A stretch of 64,000 nt of DNA from Udaeobacter sp963725505 (GCA_963725505.1 CAVRYN010000022.1:62001-126000); one strand, 5' to 3'; positions 7,684 through 16,600 are shown, numbered from the stretch's first letter. Notes: a model not told the origin generated them from the letters alone. Program-made: numbers and translations.

Positions 7684-8350
7684 GTGGAATCTCTCGAGCA
7701 AATCAAATCCCGGGTCGAAGCCACCGTGCCCGGCGCGAAGGTCGAAATTGTGCAGAACGGCAGCCCGTCGCAGCAGCATTCATTGCTTCTAGACAACGAG
7801 CACGCGGTCGCGATTGCGAGATTCTTGCGCGTCGATCCGGCGCTGTGCCTCGATTTTTGCTCGAACGTCACCGGTATCGATTGGCTGGACCGCACTGTGA
7901 AAAAGTCGACGAAAGTAAAGAAGCTCGTTGATGGTCAGGAAAAGGAGATCGTCGAAACGACGGAGGAAAAAATTCCCGGTTATCTCGAAGCGGTTTACCA
8001 CCTCTACTCCATAACTCTTAAACAAGGGCCGGTAGTCATTCGGATGCGCACCGGAGATCGCGCAGAGGACGCGCCGTCTGCCCTCGCTCACCCCAGTCTG
8101 GCGCAGCGCGGAATTTCAGGAACGCGAGATTTTCGATCTCTACGGGATTCATTTCGATGGTCACCCGGATCTGCGGCGGATTTTGATGTGGGACGAGTTC
8201 GAAGATCATCCGATGCGCAAAGATTATGTGCAGCCGGACGATTTTGAATGGGAACCGACGCCGCACGACGAAGTGTTGGCAAGAGCGAAGCAGCATTACA
8301 CGCCGCGGCCGCAGCTCGACGGAGCAGAAAAGATTACCGCCACAGATTGA
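7684..8350 (+). CDS. nuoC: NADH-quinone oxidoreductase subunit C (one frame break)
   Basis: Reading from GTG 7684 gives the N-terminal half of NuoC (PGYLEAVYHLYSITLKQG, VVIRMRTGDRAEDA). Near 8074 the frame must shift by one base to continue as LPSLTPVWRSAEFQEREIFD-LYGIHFDGHPDLRRILM, the C-terminal 30-kDa signature, then HPMRKDYVQPDDF and a stop at 8348-8350. The break fits one extra C in GACGCGCCGTCTG. The restored protein has normal length. NuoC is part of the peripheral arm next to B and D. The stop codon lies in a palindromic repeat. Confidence 0.9.
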
Positions 8351-8427
8351 CACGGATGAAACACAGATGCCGAAACGATTCAGGCTTCGGAAATGCGAAT
8401 CCGTGTCAATCCGTGTTCATCCGTGGC
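8339..8427. repeat. Palindromic repeat across the nuoC stop codon
   Basis: CCACAGATTGACACGGATGA at 8339-8358 is matched in inverse orientation by the right arm at 8398-8426 (AATCCGTGTC...CATCCGTGG). The arms are about 28 bp with a 31-bp centre. The left arm supplies the TGA that ends nuoC, so the C-terminus of NuoC is set by the repeat. Confidence 0.7.
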
Positions 8428-8450
8428 TTTATTGAATTCGTTAAGCGAAC

Positions 8451-9617
8451 ATGACCGCGACCGTTCAAACACTCGAAGCAATGGAGCGGCCACCGGTGAC
8501 GATGAGTTCGCGACTGGAAGGCGAGTTGCTCGAAGTTTCGATGGGGCCGCAGCACCCATCCACGCATGGCGTGTTTCGGATGAATGTCGCGCTGGAAGGC
8601 GAAATCGTGCGCAAGCTCAAACCAGTCTTCGGGTATTTGCACCGCAACCACGAGCAGATCGGTGAGCACACAACTTATCTCGGATCGATGCCGTACACAG
8701 ATCGTCTCGATTACTTTTGTTCGATGACCAATAACTGGGCCTACGCGCTCAGCGTTGAAAAACTTGCCGGGATCGAAGTTCCCGAGCGCGCTCAGTATTT
8801 GCGTGTCATTCTCGCCGAACTAACACGGCTCCAAAATCACGCGTCGCTCCTCGGGTTCTTGTTGAGCGACATGGGCGCATGGGGCACCCCGCTGATGTAT
8901 GCGTTCCGCGAACGGGAGAAAATTCTCGATCTTTTCGAGTCGCTATCCGGTTCGCGGATGATGTGCGACTACATGCGCTTTGGGGGTTGCCGCGTTGACA
9001 CTAGCGATGAGTGGCTCGCCCGCGCGAAGCAGATTGCCGATCGTTTCCCGAAATTTCTCGATGAGTTTGATGAATTAATTCTAGGAAACGAGATCGTCAT
9101 CGCCAGGACGCAAAACGTCGGGAAACTTTCGGCCGATCTCGCGATCAGCGCCGGAATTACCGGTCCGATGCTGCGCGCATGCGGCGTGAACTACGACGTT
9201 CGCAAAGTGGACGGATACGGAATTTATCCACGTTTCAAATTTCGGATTCCGTTAGGCGAACATGGCGATACTTATGATCGACTGATGATGCGCGCGCTGG
9301 AGATGCGCGAGAGTGTCGAGATTCTGAAACAGGCGCTCGCCCAAATTCAGCCGGGGCCAATCGTGAATCCCAAGGTAAAGATCCGCGCGTTCCGACCGCC
9401 CGTGGGCGAAGCGTACGGCCGAATTGAAGCGCCCAAGGGCGAGCTCGGCTTTTATCTCGTCAGCGACGGCGGACCGAATCCATACCGTTATCGGGTGCGT
9501 CCGCCGAGTTTCATCAATCTGACGGTTCTCGAAGACCTCTGCCTCGGCCACACCGTTGCCGACGTGATGGTAATTCTCGGCAGCGTCGATATCGTCATGG
9601 GAGAAGTGGATCGATGA
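8451..9617 (+). CDS. nuoD: NADH-quinone oxidoreductase subunit D
   Basis: A 388-residue, 49-kDa-type subunit with VSMGPQHPSTHGVFR, the quinone-site H-x-x-H region, FGYLHRNHEQIGE, MPYTDRLDYF, ESLSGSRMMCDYMRFGGCRV and the C-terminal SVDIVMGEVDR. It binds quinone together with NuoB. The stop overlaps the ATG of nuoI as ATGA, implying coupled translation. Confidence 0.98.
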   Translation: MTATVQTLEAMERPPVTMSSRLEGELLEVSMGPQHPSTHGVFRMNVALEGEIVRKLKPVFGYLHRNHEQIGEHTTYLGSMPYTDRLDYFCSMTNNWAYALSVEKLAGIEVPERAQYLRVILAELTRLQNHASLLGFLLSDMGAWGTPLMYAFREREKILDLFESLSGSRMMCDYMRFGGCRVDTSDEWLARAKQIADRFPKFLDEFDELILGNEIVIARTQNVGKLSADLAISAGITGPMLRACGVNYDVRKVDGYGIYPRFKFRIPLGEHGDTYDRLMMRALEMRESVEILKQALAQIQPGPIVNPKVKIRAFRPPVGEAYGRIEAPKGELGFYLVSDGGPNPYRYRVRPPSFINLTVLEDLCLGHTVADVMVILGSVDIVMGEVDR

Positions 9618-10217
9618 TTGGCACAGGCATACTCAAGGGCATGGCGGTTACCGCGCGAAACTTTGTCGGGAGTTATTTCGACAAAGGAACGCTTGATCAC
9701 GGTGCAGTATCCAGAAGAGCGGAGTCCGCTGCCCGAGAATTATCGCAATTTTCCATTTCTCATTTACGACGGCGACGATCCGCAGGCTGGGTTGCGCTGC
9801 GTGGCGTGCAAGATCTGCGAGAAAGAATGTCCGCCGCAGTGCATCTACATCGTCAAAAGCGACGACAAAAAGCCCGATTACATGGGCAAACCGCAGTTTT
9901 ACCCGAAGGTCTTCGACATTGATATCTCCGTTTGTATGAGCTGCCAGATTTGCGTGGAGGTCTGTCCATTCGAAGCGATCAAGATGGACAAGGAATTCGA
10001 GCTGAGTAAGCGCGAACGCTTCAACCATCTGCTCCTGCGCACAGAAGATTTGGCCAAGCCTAACGAGTATTATCACAGGATCTGCCCGACCGAAGCGACC
10101 GAAGTCGATTCAAAGCTCACCGCCGCAGCCGAAGCCGCCGCGAAAAAGAAAGCAGCCGCGGCCACCGCCGTGCCATCCGCTCCGAGCAAGCCATCGCCAC
10201 CCTCCGCGCCGTCTTAA
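9614..10217 (+). CDS. nuoI: NADH-quinone oxidoreductase subunit I (one frame break)
   Basis: From ATG 9614 the N-terminus reads IGTGILKGMAVTARNFVGSY, the usual NuoI start. At 9683-9685 one extra A in a run forces a shift, after which RLITVQYPEERSPLPENYRN and the two ferredoxin motifs follow: CVACKICEKECP and CMSCQICVEVCP, holding clusters N6a and N6b. The tail is an Ala/Lys/Pro/Ser-rich extension. NuoI links the NADH-oxidising arm to N2. No nuoE, F, G, H or J-N follow, so the operon ends here or is split in this genome. Confidence 0.9.
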
Positions 10218-10316
10218 GCGGAACCTGGCGCGCATACGTGTCCAGCTGAATCCAGTTCCCGACGCCGACGCAATTTGCAATCGCGAATCGCAAATCTAAA
10301 ATCAAAAATCCAAATT

Positions 10317-10398
10317 GCCAGGGTGGCGAAATTGGCAGACGCGCCAGATTTAGGATCTGGTGGAGAAATCCTTAGGGGTTCGAGTCCCCTCCCTGGCA
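10317..10398 (+). tRNA. tRNA-Leu (anticodon UAG)
   Basis: The acceptor stem GCCAGGG pairs with CCCTGGC before discriminator A at 10398. The anticodon stem-loop CCAGA-TTTAGGA-TCTGG gives anticodon TAG, the variable arm is long as expected for class II tRNA-Leu, and the T-arm GGGGTTCGAGTCCCC is perfect. CCA is not encoded. It marks the boundary between core genes and the signalling and accessory region. Confidence 0.96.
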
Positions 10399-10633
10399 TC
10401 TCAACGGCGGAAGCAGTGGTGCCTCCTGATTTTTTAGAAACATCTTAAGAAAATTCATCGGCGCATAAGGCATTTCCCGATTCGAAAAAAAGTGTAATAA
10501 TGGCGAGCCGTGGCGAGTCTCCTAGTGCCAGCATTTTCCTCCGATCCGATCGTAGGTCTGGTAATTCCTGCGGGGGCGTTGCCCGACGAACAATCGTCCG
10601 GCTGGAGATCCAGTAGCCTGGGGTAGCGACGCG

Positions 10634-13618
10634 ATGAGCTGGGTCACCGTCATCTGGTCGATGGACAGTGCGTTCTGTTTCGTGCTGGCGGGGATCTATC
10701 TGCTGGTGTCGCTCAAGCAGCGGGAGTGGCGGGAGCACTTGCTCTTTTCTTGCAGCGCCTTGGCAGCGGGAGTCGTTGCGGGATTCGAGTTGGCCGTGAT
10801 ACGCGCGGAGACGGTCACCCAATACGGCGCGTTGATGCGGTGGGCGCAGCTGCCGTTGTGGATAGTGCTCGTCTCGCTCGTGTGGTTCGTGCATCTCTAT
10901 CTCCGCGCCGGGCGACGGTGGCTGGTGTGGACTTTCTGTGGACTGCGCACGCTGTTGCTGGCCGCTAATTTTCTTTCCAAGACGAATGTCGTCTATCGGG
11001 AAATTACGAGTCTAAGGCATTTTTCGTGGTGGGGAGGAGAGACGGTCTCGGCACCGGTGGGCGTGCCGAACCCATGGGTCCTGGTCGGTCAATTGAGTTT
11101 GTTGTTGCTCCTCATTTTTTTCCTGGATGTCACGATCACCGTCTGGCGACGCGGCGACCGACGACGTGCGCTCATGGTAGGCGGTAGCGCAGTCTTTTTC
11201 CTCACCTTGCTTCTCGGGGAGTCGGCTTTGGTGACTTGGGTCATCAAATCGCCCTTCCTTATCAGCTTCGCGTACCTGGGCATCATTGCGACGATGGGCT
11301 ATGAGTTGAGCGACAACCTGCTTCGCGCGGCGCACCTGGCCAAGCAGTTGCAAGCCAGCGAAGCCGCACTGCAGGAAAGCGAGGCGCGCATTAAGCTGGC
11401 GGCCAACGCGGCGAACTTCGGTCTGTGGGTTTGGGACATCCGGAATGACGAATTTTTGGTAACGGAGAAATGGAGAAGGTTGTTCGGCTTCGCGGAATCG
11501 GAGCCAGTGAACTTTGGCCGATGGCTCCAACTCGTGCACCCCGAGGATCGCGAGCGTATGAACCAAACCGTGCAAGACATGCTCGAGCACGGTGGCGGCG
11601 AGCGTGAAAGCGAATATCGCATCACGCGGCTGGACGGAAGCACACGCTGGATCGCGGGTTATGGCGGCGTCGAGTTAGACGAACATGGCAAACCTGCCTT
11701 CACGCGCGGGGTGTCGCGCGACATCACCAAGCGCAAAGTAGCGGAGGAAGAGTTGCGTGAGAGCGAAGCGCGTTTTCGCACGGTAGCCGACGCCGCGCCC
11801 GTGCTCATCTGGATGTCGGGCACGGACAAACTTTGCAGCTTCTTCAACAAGGGCTGGCTCGACTTTACCGGTCGAACAATGGAGCAGGAAATGGGAAATG
11901 GCTGGGCGGAAGGCGTGCATCCGGACGATTTGCAGCGATGTCTCCAGATTTACACCGCGGCGTTTGATGCACGTGAACCGTTTGTGATGGAATACCACCT
12001 CAGACGTCACGACGGCGAATATCGTTGGATTTCGGACAACGGGGTGCCGCGCTACGACGCACAGAAAAACTTCGCCGGTTACATTGGATCGTGTGTGGAC
12101 ATCACTGAATTGAAAAGCAAGGAACAGGCTTTGCGCGAAAGCGAGGAACGGATGACTCTGGCGGTGGACGCGGCCAATCTCGGATTGTGGGAGTGGAACG
12201 CCAGCAAAGATGAGCTCTGGGGCACGCAAGCTCGCCGTGCTTTCTTGGGGTTGCCGGCTTCCGAAAAAATCAAGTTGGAAGACGCTCTTTCCCGGGTGCA
12301 TGTCGATGATCGCGATCGAGTCCGGCAGACGTTGAAGGACGCCGTGAGAACTGGTAAGAATTACCACTTCGAGTATCGGGTTGTACTTCCGGACGGTAGC
12401 GTACGCTGGACAGACCACCGGGGCCGCTGCGTTAAAGGAGCAGACGGGAAAGACCTCGTCCTCCGGGGCGTTTCGATGGACGTGACAGCGCAGAAGCAGG
12501 CACAAGATCTATTCCGCCTCGCGACCGAAGCTTCGCCGAGCGGTATTGTCGTGCTCGATGATCAGGGTCGCATCGTTCTGGTGAATACTCACGCCGAAGA
12601 GCTATTTGGCTATAAACGTGAGGAACTCCTCGGAAAACTTATCGAGATTCTCGTGCCGGAGCGCTTCGCCAGTCAGCATCCTGCTGATCGCGCGGAATTC
12701 CTCGCGGCGCCTACAGCCCGGGCGATGGGCGCCGACCGGGAATTATTTGGGCGTCGAAAAGACGGCAGTGAATTTCCAGTTGAGATCGGACTAAGTCCCA
12801 TTCAAACGCCGGAAGGGATGCTTGTTTTGGCCGCGGTCGTGGACATTTCTGCCCGCAAGCTCGCTGAAACAGAAGCAATACAGCGCCGCGAAGAAGTCGG
12901 CCATCTCAGCCGGGTGGCAGTGATGGGTGAACTGACGGCATCCATGGCCCATGAACTGAATCAGCCGCTCTCGGGAATCATTAGCAACGCCAGTGCGGGA
13001 CAGCGTTTTATCGATCGTGGCAATATCGATCCTCGCGAACTTCGCGAGCTGCTCGCTGACATCGTCGCGGATGGGCGCCGCGCTGGCGAAGTGATTCGCG
13101 GTATTCGCAACATGGTGAAAAAAGGCTCCCGCGTCCGGCATCGGGTGAATCTGAACGATCTTGTGACGAACGTGGTGCGCATGGTAAAATCTGATGCCAT
13201 GCTGCGCTCCTGCGACCTGGATACTTTACTGGAGCCGGATTTGCCCTCCATTGAAGGCGATCCGATTGAATTGCAACAAGTCCTGCTCAATCTTCTTATC
13301 AACGCCTTTGATGCCATGCGCGACACGCCATTGAGTCGGCGTAAAGTGGTGATCGTGACGGAGCGAAATGGCAACAACGCGATTCGCGCGAGCGTACGCG
13401 ATTACGGGACTGGTATCGCGGCGGAAGCGCGGGATCGACTTTTCGATCACTTCTTCACGACCAAACCACAGGGATTGGGGATGGGCCTTGCGATCGTGCG
13501 TTCAATCGTTGAATCGCATTTCGGCACGATCGCGAGCGAGAATGTGGAGGGCGGAGGCGCGCGGTTTTATTTTACTCTTCCCGTAAGCTCCGAAAGGGCC
13601 ACACATTCAGCCATATGA
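10634..13618 (+). CDS. Membrane sensor histidine kinase with multiple PAS domains
   Basis: A 994-residue kinase. Residues 1-225 contain about seven hydrophobic helices, a membrane sensor module I cannot name. Then come about four PAS/PAC repeats (roughly 250-375, 376-500, 505-630, 635-760; each with motifs such as RWIAGYGG, RGVSRDIT and GCRWTDHRGR-like sequence). The dimerisation domain has H773 in MAHELNQPLSG, the FixL/DctB-type H-box. The ATPase domain has NLLINAFDAM (N box), DYGTGIA (G1) and GMGLAIVRS (G2). It overlaps the downstream FixJ-type regulator as ATGA, so the two are a cognate pair. No haem ligand motif was evident. No upstream box is seen; the 10400-10633 gap is otherwise plain. 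Confidence 0.93.
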   Translation: MSWVTVIWSMDSAFCFVLAGIYLLVSLKQREWREHLLFSCSALAAGVVAGFELAVIRAETVTQYGALMRWAQLPLWIVLVSLVWFVHLYLRAGRRWLVWTFCGLRTLLLAANFLSKTNVVYREITSLRHFSWWGGETVSAPVGVPNPWVLVGQLSLLLLLIFFLDVTITVWRRGDRRRALMVGGSAVFFLTLLLGESALVTWVIKSPFLISFAYLGIIATMGYELSDNLLRAAHLAKQLQASEAALQESEARIKLAANAANFGLWVWDIRNDEFLVTEKWRRLFGFAESEPVNFGRWLQLVHPEDRERMNQTVQDMLEHGGGERESEYRITRLDGSTRWIAGYGGVELDEHGKPAFTRGVSRDITKRKVAEEELRESEARFRTVADAAPVLIWMSGTDKLCSFFNKGWLDFTGRTMEQEMGNGWAEGVHPDDLQRCLQIYTAAFDAREPFVMEYHLRRHDGEYRWISDNGVPRYDAQKNFAGYIGSCVDITELKSKEQALRESEERMTLAVDAANLGLWEWNASKDELWGTQARRAFLGLPASEKIKLEDALSRVHVDDRDRVRQTLKDAVRTGKNYHFEYRVVLPDGSVRWTDHRGRCVKGADGKDLVLRGVSMDVTAQKQAQDLFRLATEASPSGIVVLDDQGRIVLVNTHAEELFGYKREELLGKLIEILVPERFASQHPADRAEFLAAPTARAMGADRELFGRRKDGSEFPVEIGLSPIQTPEGMLVLAAVVDISARKLAETEAIQRREEVGHLSRVAVMGELTASMAHELNQPLSGIISNASAGQRFIDRGNIDPRELRELLADIVADGRRAGEVIRGIRNMVKKGSRVRHRVNLNDLVTNVVRMVKSDAMLRSCDLDTLLEPDLPSIEGDPIELQQVLLNLLINAFDAMRDTPLSRRKVVIVTERNGNNAIRASVRDYGTGIAAEARDRLFDHFFTTKPQGLGMGLAIVRSIVESHFGTIASENVEGGGARFYFTLPVSSERATHSAI

Positions 13619-14256
13619 CGATCCCAAACAGCTTGGTCTTCGTGATCGACGATGACGCGTCGGTGCGAAAGGGCTTGACGCGACTGCTCCGCTCCGCCGG
13701 GTACAAAAGCGAAATTTTCCAGTCCGCATCCGATTTTCTGCCGCGTCCACCCCACAGCGGCCCTTCGTGCGTGATCGTGGATGTGGAGATGCCGGGTATC
13801 AACGGGATGGATTTGCAGGAAGCGTTGATCCAGGGCCGCCGCGAAGAACAACTTGTCTTTATCACTGGCCACGGCGACATCCCAATGTGCGCGCAGGCAA
13901 TGAAAGCGGGCGCGGTCGATTTTCTTCCGAAGCCGTTTCGCAGTGACAAGTTACTCCAGTGCGTCGAGCGCGCGCTGATCCGCTCCGCCGAGCAGCGACG
14001 GCGCAGTGCGGAAAAGAACAACGCTCGGCATCTTCTTGATTTGCTGACGCCGCGTGAGTTCGAAGTGATGCAACTCGTCATTACGGGTATGTTGAACAAA
14101 CAGATTGCCGGCGAGATCGGCAGGGCGGAGAAGACTGTAAAAGTCCACCGTGGCCGGGTGATGCAAAAGCTCGGTGTCACCTCGGTGGCCGAGCTTATAA
14201 AGTTGGTGCAAAAAGCCGGCATCGCCTCGGCCGTGATACATAAGACCAAAGTCTAA
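13615..14256 (+). CDS. FixJ/NarL-type response regulator with LuxR DNA-binding domain
   Basis: A 213-residue regulator. The receiver (1-120) has the acidic pair D12-D14, phosphoacceptor D56 in IVDVEMPG, T in ITGHGD and K in PKPF. A linker leads to a LuxR-type helix-turn-helix (about 145-205) with LTPREFEVMQLVITGMLNKQ, IAGEIGRAEKTVKVHRGRV and MQKLGV. It is translationally coupled to the kinase (ATGA). It is the only full DNA-binding regulator in the window, hence my candidate for binding the GAC-N4-GTC boxes. Its stop codon lies inside box 14244-14259. Confidence 0.95.
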   Translation: MTIPNSLVFVIDDDASVRKGLTRLLRSAGYKSEIFQSASDFLPRPPHSGPSCVIVDVEMPGINGMDLQEALIQGRREEQLVFITGHGDIPMCAQAMKAGAVDFLPKPFRSDKLLQCVERALIRSAEQRRRSAEKNNARHLLDLLTPREFEVMQLVITGMLNKQIAGEIGRAEKTVKVHRGRVMQKLGVTSVAELIKLVQKAGIASAVIHKTKV

Positions 14257-14259
14257 TTG
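14244..14259 (+). promoter_or_regulatory. Regulon box a (GACCAAAGTCTAATTG), upstream of receiver gene
   Basis: Inverted repeat GAC-CAAA-GTC; the TAA stop of the FixJ-type gene (14254-14256) is part of the box. It runs into a -35-like TTGCCG (14257-14262), then 17 bp, then GTTAAT (14280-14285), 20 bp before the ATG at 14305. Confidence 0.75.
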
Positions 14260-14304
14260 CCGTTTGTCAGGCTGATGCTGTTAATTAGCAGCATTATTCG
14301 AAAT

Positions 14305-14721
14305 ATGAGCCAGACAACGGGAACACAACTAACGCCTGAGTGTCCTCCAATTGCCCCCGCGGAAGTCTGCTATCTGGTTGACGACGATCCGTCGGTGCGA
14401 AAATCCATCAGTCGGCTGCTCGAATCGGAGGGATTCAATGTGCGTGCCTTTAGCGAACCAGAAGATTTCCTCAATCACATGGCGACAAATCCGGTGCGGC
14501 TTGTTGTATTGGATATCTGGATGGAACAAATGACCGGAATGGAATTACTGGCGCATCTGTGTGCGAGATCGCCCGGGACTCGTGTGATCTTCATTACGGG
14601 TCATGAGGATCGCGCTGCCGAAGCCACTGTGATGCAGGCCGGTGCCTTTGCTTTTTTTATCAAGCCTTTCGACGACAAAAAGTTCATCGCAGCCGTTCGG
14701 GACGCCCTTAGTCAGGCCTAG
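14305..14721 (+). CDS. Receiver-only response regulator
   Basis: Start at ATG 14305 (MSQTTGTQL), because the frame opening at 14257 would begin in the promoter box. The 138-residue product is one receiver domain: DDDPSVRKSISRLLESEGF, phosphoacceptor D in VVLDIWMEQMTG, T in FITGHED, K in FIKPFDD. There is no output domain. Single-receiver proteins commonly act as phosphate sinks or relay shuttles between kinases and a DNA-binding regulator. Closely similar to the receiver at 61983-62369, which follows the second kinase. Confidence 0.9.
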   Translation: MSQTTGTQLTPECPPIAPAEVCYLVDDDPSVRKSISRLLESEGFNVRAFSEPEDFLNHMATNPVRLVVLDIWMEQMTGMELLAHLCARSPGTRVIFITGHEDRAAEATVMQAGAFAFFIKPFDDKKFIAAVRDALSQA

Positions 14722-14768
14722 GACGCACGGTGCAAGGGATTACGCCCGGAGCCTTCGGAAACGTGTAA

Positions 14769-14784
14769 GACCAAGGTCTAATAG
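14769..14784 (+). promoter_or_regulatory. Regulon box b (GACCAAGGTCTAATAG)
   Basis: GAC-CAAG-GTC repeat leading into TAGACT (14782-14787), a 17-bp spacer and TATTTT (14805-14810), a few bases before the TTG start at 14819. The very short leader suggests the true start may be slightly downstream or the transcript is nearly leaderless. Confidence 0.7.
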
Positions 14785-14818
14785 ACTCGGTCGGCGGTTA
14801 ACCGTATTTTAGATCATC

Positions 14819-15199
14819 TTGCCAAACTCGAATGCCTTTAATGTCTGTTTGCTCGACGATGATCCCTCCGTCCTGAAAGGGTTGGGGCGGCTTTTCGCGT
14901 CAGTCGGGGTGCACGCAGAAGCGTTTAGCGATCCCCAGAACTTCCTGGACTATGCGCGGATTCATCGCCCGGCGGTTGCCTTGGTTGATGTTTGTATGCC
15001 GCAGATGAGCGGCCTTGAGGTTCAATCGCAGCTTCACAAAATCTCACCTTCTACCCGTGTCGTCATCTTTACGGCAAAGGACGATCCTCTGGTTCGTTCA
15101 ACTGCATTAAACGGCGGGGCGACGGCTTTCCTGACCAAGCCTTTTGACGACGAGGAACTCCTAACCGCCGTTCGACTGGCACTCGCTCCCACAGCATGA
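14819..15199 (+). CDS. Receiver-only response regulator
   Basis: A 126-residue receiver domain from TTG 14819 with LLDDDPSVLKGLGRLFASVG, phosphoacceptor D in LVDVCMPQMSG, T in IFTAKDD and K in LTKPFDD. No output domain. It overlaps the next small membrane-protein gene as ATGA. It is the second receiver-only gene in the cluster and has its own box. Confidence 0.88.
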   Translation: MPNSNAFNVCLLDDDPSVLKGLGRLFASVGVHAEAFSDPQNFLDYARIHRPAVALVDVCMPQMSGLEVQSQLHKISPSTRVVIFTAKDDPLVRSTALNGGATAFLTKPFDDEELLTAVRLALAPTA

Positions 15200-15705
15200 A
15201 AATCTTCTTCGCAAACTATCGCTCGGGCGCCTGGCTAACCAAGAAACGGAACGTGCCACGCATCATCTGGTCAACGATTATCGGCTCTTTCGCCGGCGTG
15301 GGCGGAAGCTACCTTCTGGAAAATCACTTCGTCTCACTGGCCATCATTGTGCTTGGCATCGGTGGCATTTTGGTTGGCGTAGCCACCGTCACTTGGCTCA
15401 ACTGGAGTGAAGTCGACTGGACGCAGAGCGTACCTTTAAAGAAAAAGGTGCCGCGAATCACATCAGAGTGGCGCTATCGGCCCAAGGAAGCGACGCGGGC
15501 ATACGCGGCTGTTGACAGCGCAGGAGCGCAAACTTCCGAGGTCCTGAGTCCGGAGAATTTCGCCATAAATAGCGATGCCTGGTTCAATATCGACTCCCGT
15601 GAATACGCGGCTCATACTTTTATGAACCTTCACCCGACAGTCAAGAACGCCACGGCAAAAGCGCCGTCGTCGGGTCACGAAGGCGCGGTTTCGGCGTACG
15701 ACTAA
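15196..15705 (+). CDS. Small membrane protein of unknown function
   Basis: A 169-residue protein with two predicted membrane helices (about 22-40 and 45-70; IIWSTIIGSFAGVGGSYLLE and VSLAIIVLGIGGILVGVATV) and a soluble C-terminal half. I do not recognise a family. The start overlaps the stop of the receiver gene (ATGA), so translation is coupled and a link to the signalling system is likely. Its TAA stop (15703-15705) lies within box c of the next gene. Confidence 0.65.
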   Translation: MKIFFANYRSGAWLTKKRNVPRIIWSTIIGSFAGVGGSYLLENHFVSLAIIVLGIGGILVGVATVTWLNWSEVDWTQSVPLKKKVPRITSEWRYRPKEATRAYAAVDSAGAQTSEVLSPENFAINSDAWFNIDSREYAAHTFMNLHPTVKNATAKAPSSGHEGAVSAYD

Positions 15706-15715
15706 AGTCCTATAG
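15699..15715 (+). promoter_or_regulatory. Regulon box c (CGACTAAAGTCCTATAG)
   Basis: GAC-TAAA-GTC repeat with TAGACG (15713-15718) as -35-like hexamer, 18 bp, then AATAAT (15737-15742), a 5-of-6 match to TATAAT. It precedes the outer-membrane protein gene at 15801. The box includes the stop codon of the upstream gene. Confidence 0.8.
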
Positions 15716-15800
15716 ACGATTAAACCGCCGTCGCTGAATAATGGCTGCCGATCACAAAAACCCTTAAGATATTAATTGACAAAACCAGCAGTTATCAGTT

Positions 15801-16565
15801 ATGAAGCCTATCGCTATGAAAAAATTATCTATATTAGCATCACTCCTGCTCGGATTTGCTGCCGCTTCGGTGCAAGCCGGACCGCCCGAAGTCTACAAGC
15901 AGCCCGCGCCACCGCCACCGCCGGAACTTTACGGACTCGGTTTCTATGGCGCGATCGACGGAGGGGCCAATGTCTATCAGAATCGCGGCGGAGACAGAAC
16001 TTTTAGGGACGATGATCCGAATTCATTTTTCTTCGGAGACACTCTGACTGTCTCACCTAAAAACGACGTCGGCGGCTACGGCGGTATCAAGCTTGGTTAC
16101 GTTTTTGGCACGGGTGTGTTTCGCCCGACCGTTGAAGGCGACTTTTTCTGGAACGGCTTCAGGGGCGGCGCTGACTTGGCCTTGAGAGAAGCCGACGGTG
16201 ATCTGATAAGAAGCGCTAGCGTGACTTCCTTCGTTAACACTGGGGCGTTTATGTTCAACTTCATCGGGAGATTCGCCTTTGGAAGATTCCAGCCGTATGT
16301 AGGCGGCGGCGTCGGCGTTTACTATGCCGAATCCGCGGGTGTCGACATAAGCACCCCGCATGGCACCTTTAGCACCGGCGGCGGGGCAAATCACGCGGAT
16401 TTCGCGTGGCAGATAGTCGCAGGCTCAGATTACTATTTCACTCCGAAGTTCAGCACCTTCCTCGAATACCATTACCTCAACTATACGAGCTCCCAAATCA
16501 ATACGAGTCAGAGTCGCGATCTGGGGCAGCACTTGGTTGGTGCCGGCCTCCGCTTCCATTTCTAA
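15801..16565 (+). CDS. Outer-membrane beta-barrel protein
   Basis: A 254-residue precursor with a signal peptide (KKLSILASLLLGFAAASVQA) and a Pro-rich linker, then alternating hydrophobic strands typical of small OmpA/OmpW-like barrels (YGGIKLGYVFG, FNFIGRFAFGRFQPYVGGG, SDYYFTPKFSTFLEYHYLNY) ending in the aromatic LRFHF expected for BAM-dependent insertion. ATG 15816 (MKKLS) is an equally good start. A terminator follows at 16601. Confidence 0.82.
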   Translation: MKPIAMKKLSILASLLLGFAAASVQAGPPEVYKQPAPPPPPELYGLGFYGAIDGGANVYQNRGGDRTFRDDDPNSFFFGDTLTVSPKNDVGGYGGIKLGYVFGTGVFRPTVEGDFFWNGFRGGADLALREADGDLIRSASVTSFVNTGAFMFNFIGRFAFGRFQPYVGGGVGVYYAESAGVDISTPHGTFSTGGGANHADFAWQIVAGSDYYFTPKFSTFLEYHYLNYTSSQINTSQSRDLGQHLVGAGLRFHF

Positions 16566-16600
16566 AAACCCCACCGCAATCTCCCTGCTAGGTTAAGTGA

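Noticed and set aside
8074..9685. Programmed ribosomal frameshifting in nuoC and nuoI
   Set aside because: No slippery heptamer with a downstream structure, and many unrelated genes in the window have similar one-base breaks, so error is the simpler explanation.
10317..10398. Integration site of a mobile island at the tRNA-Leu gene
   Set aside because: No integrase and no repeat of the tRNA 3' end is visible at the other side; the accessory region begins here only by gene content.
11675..12505. Minus-strand frame of 276 codons within the first kinase gene
   Set aside because: Antisense shadow of the PAS region; no start signal or homology that I can see.
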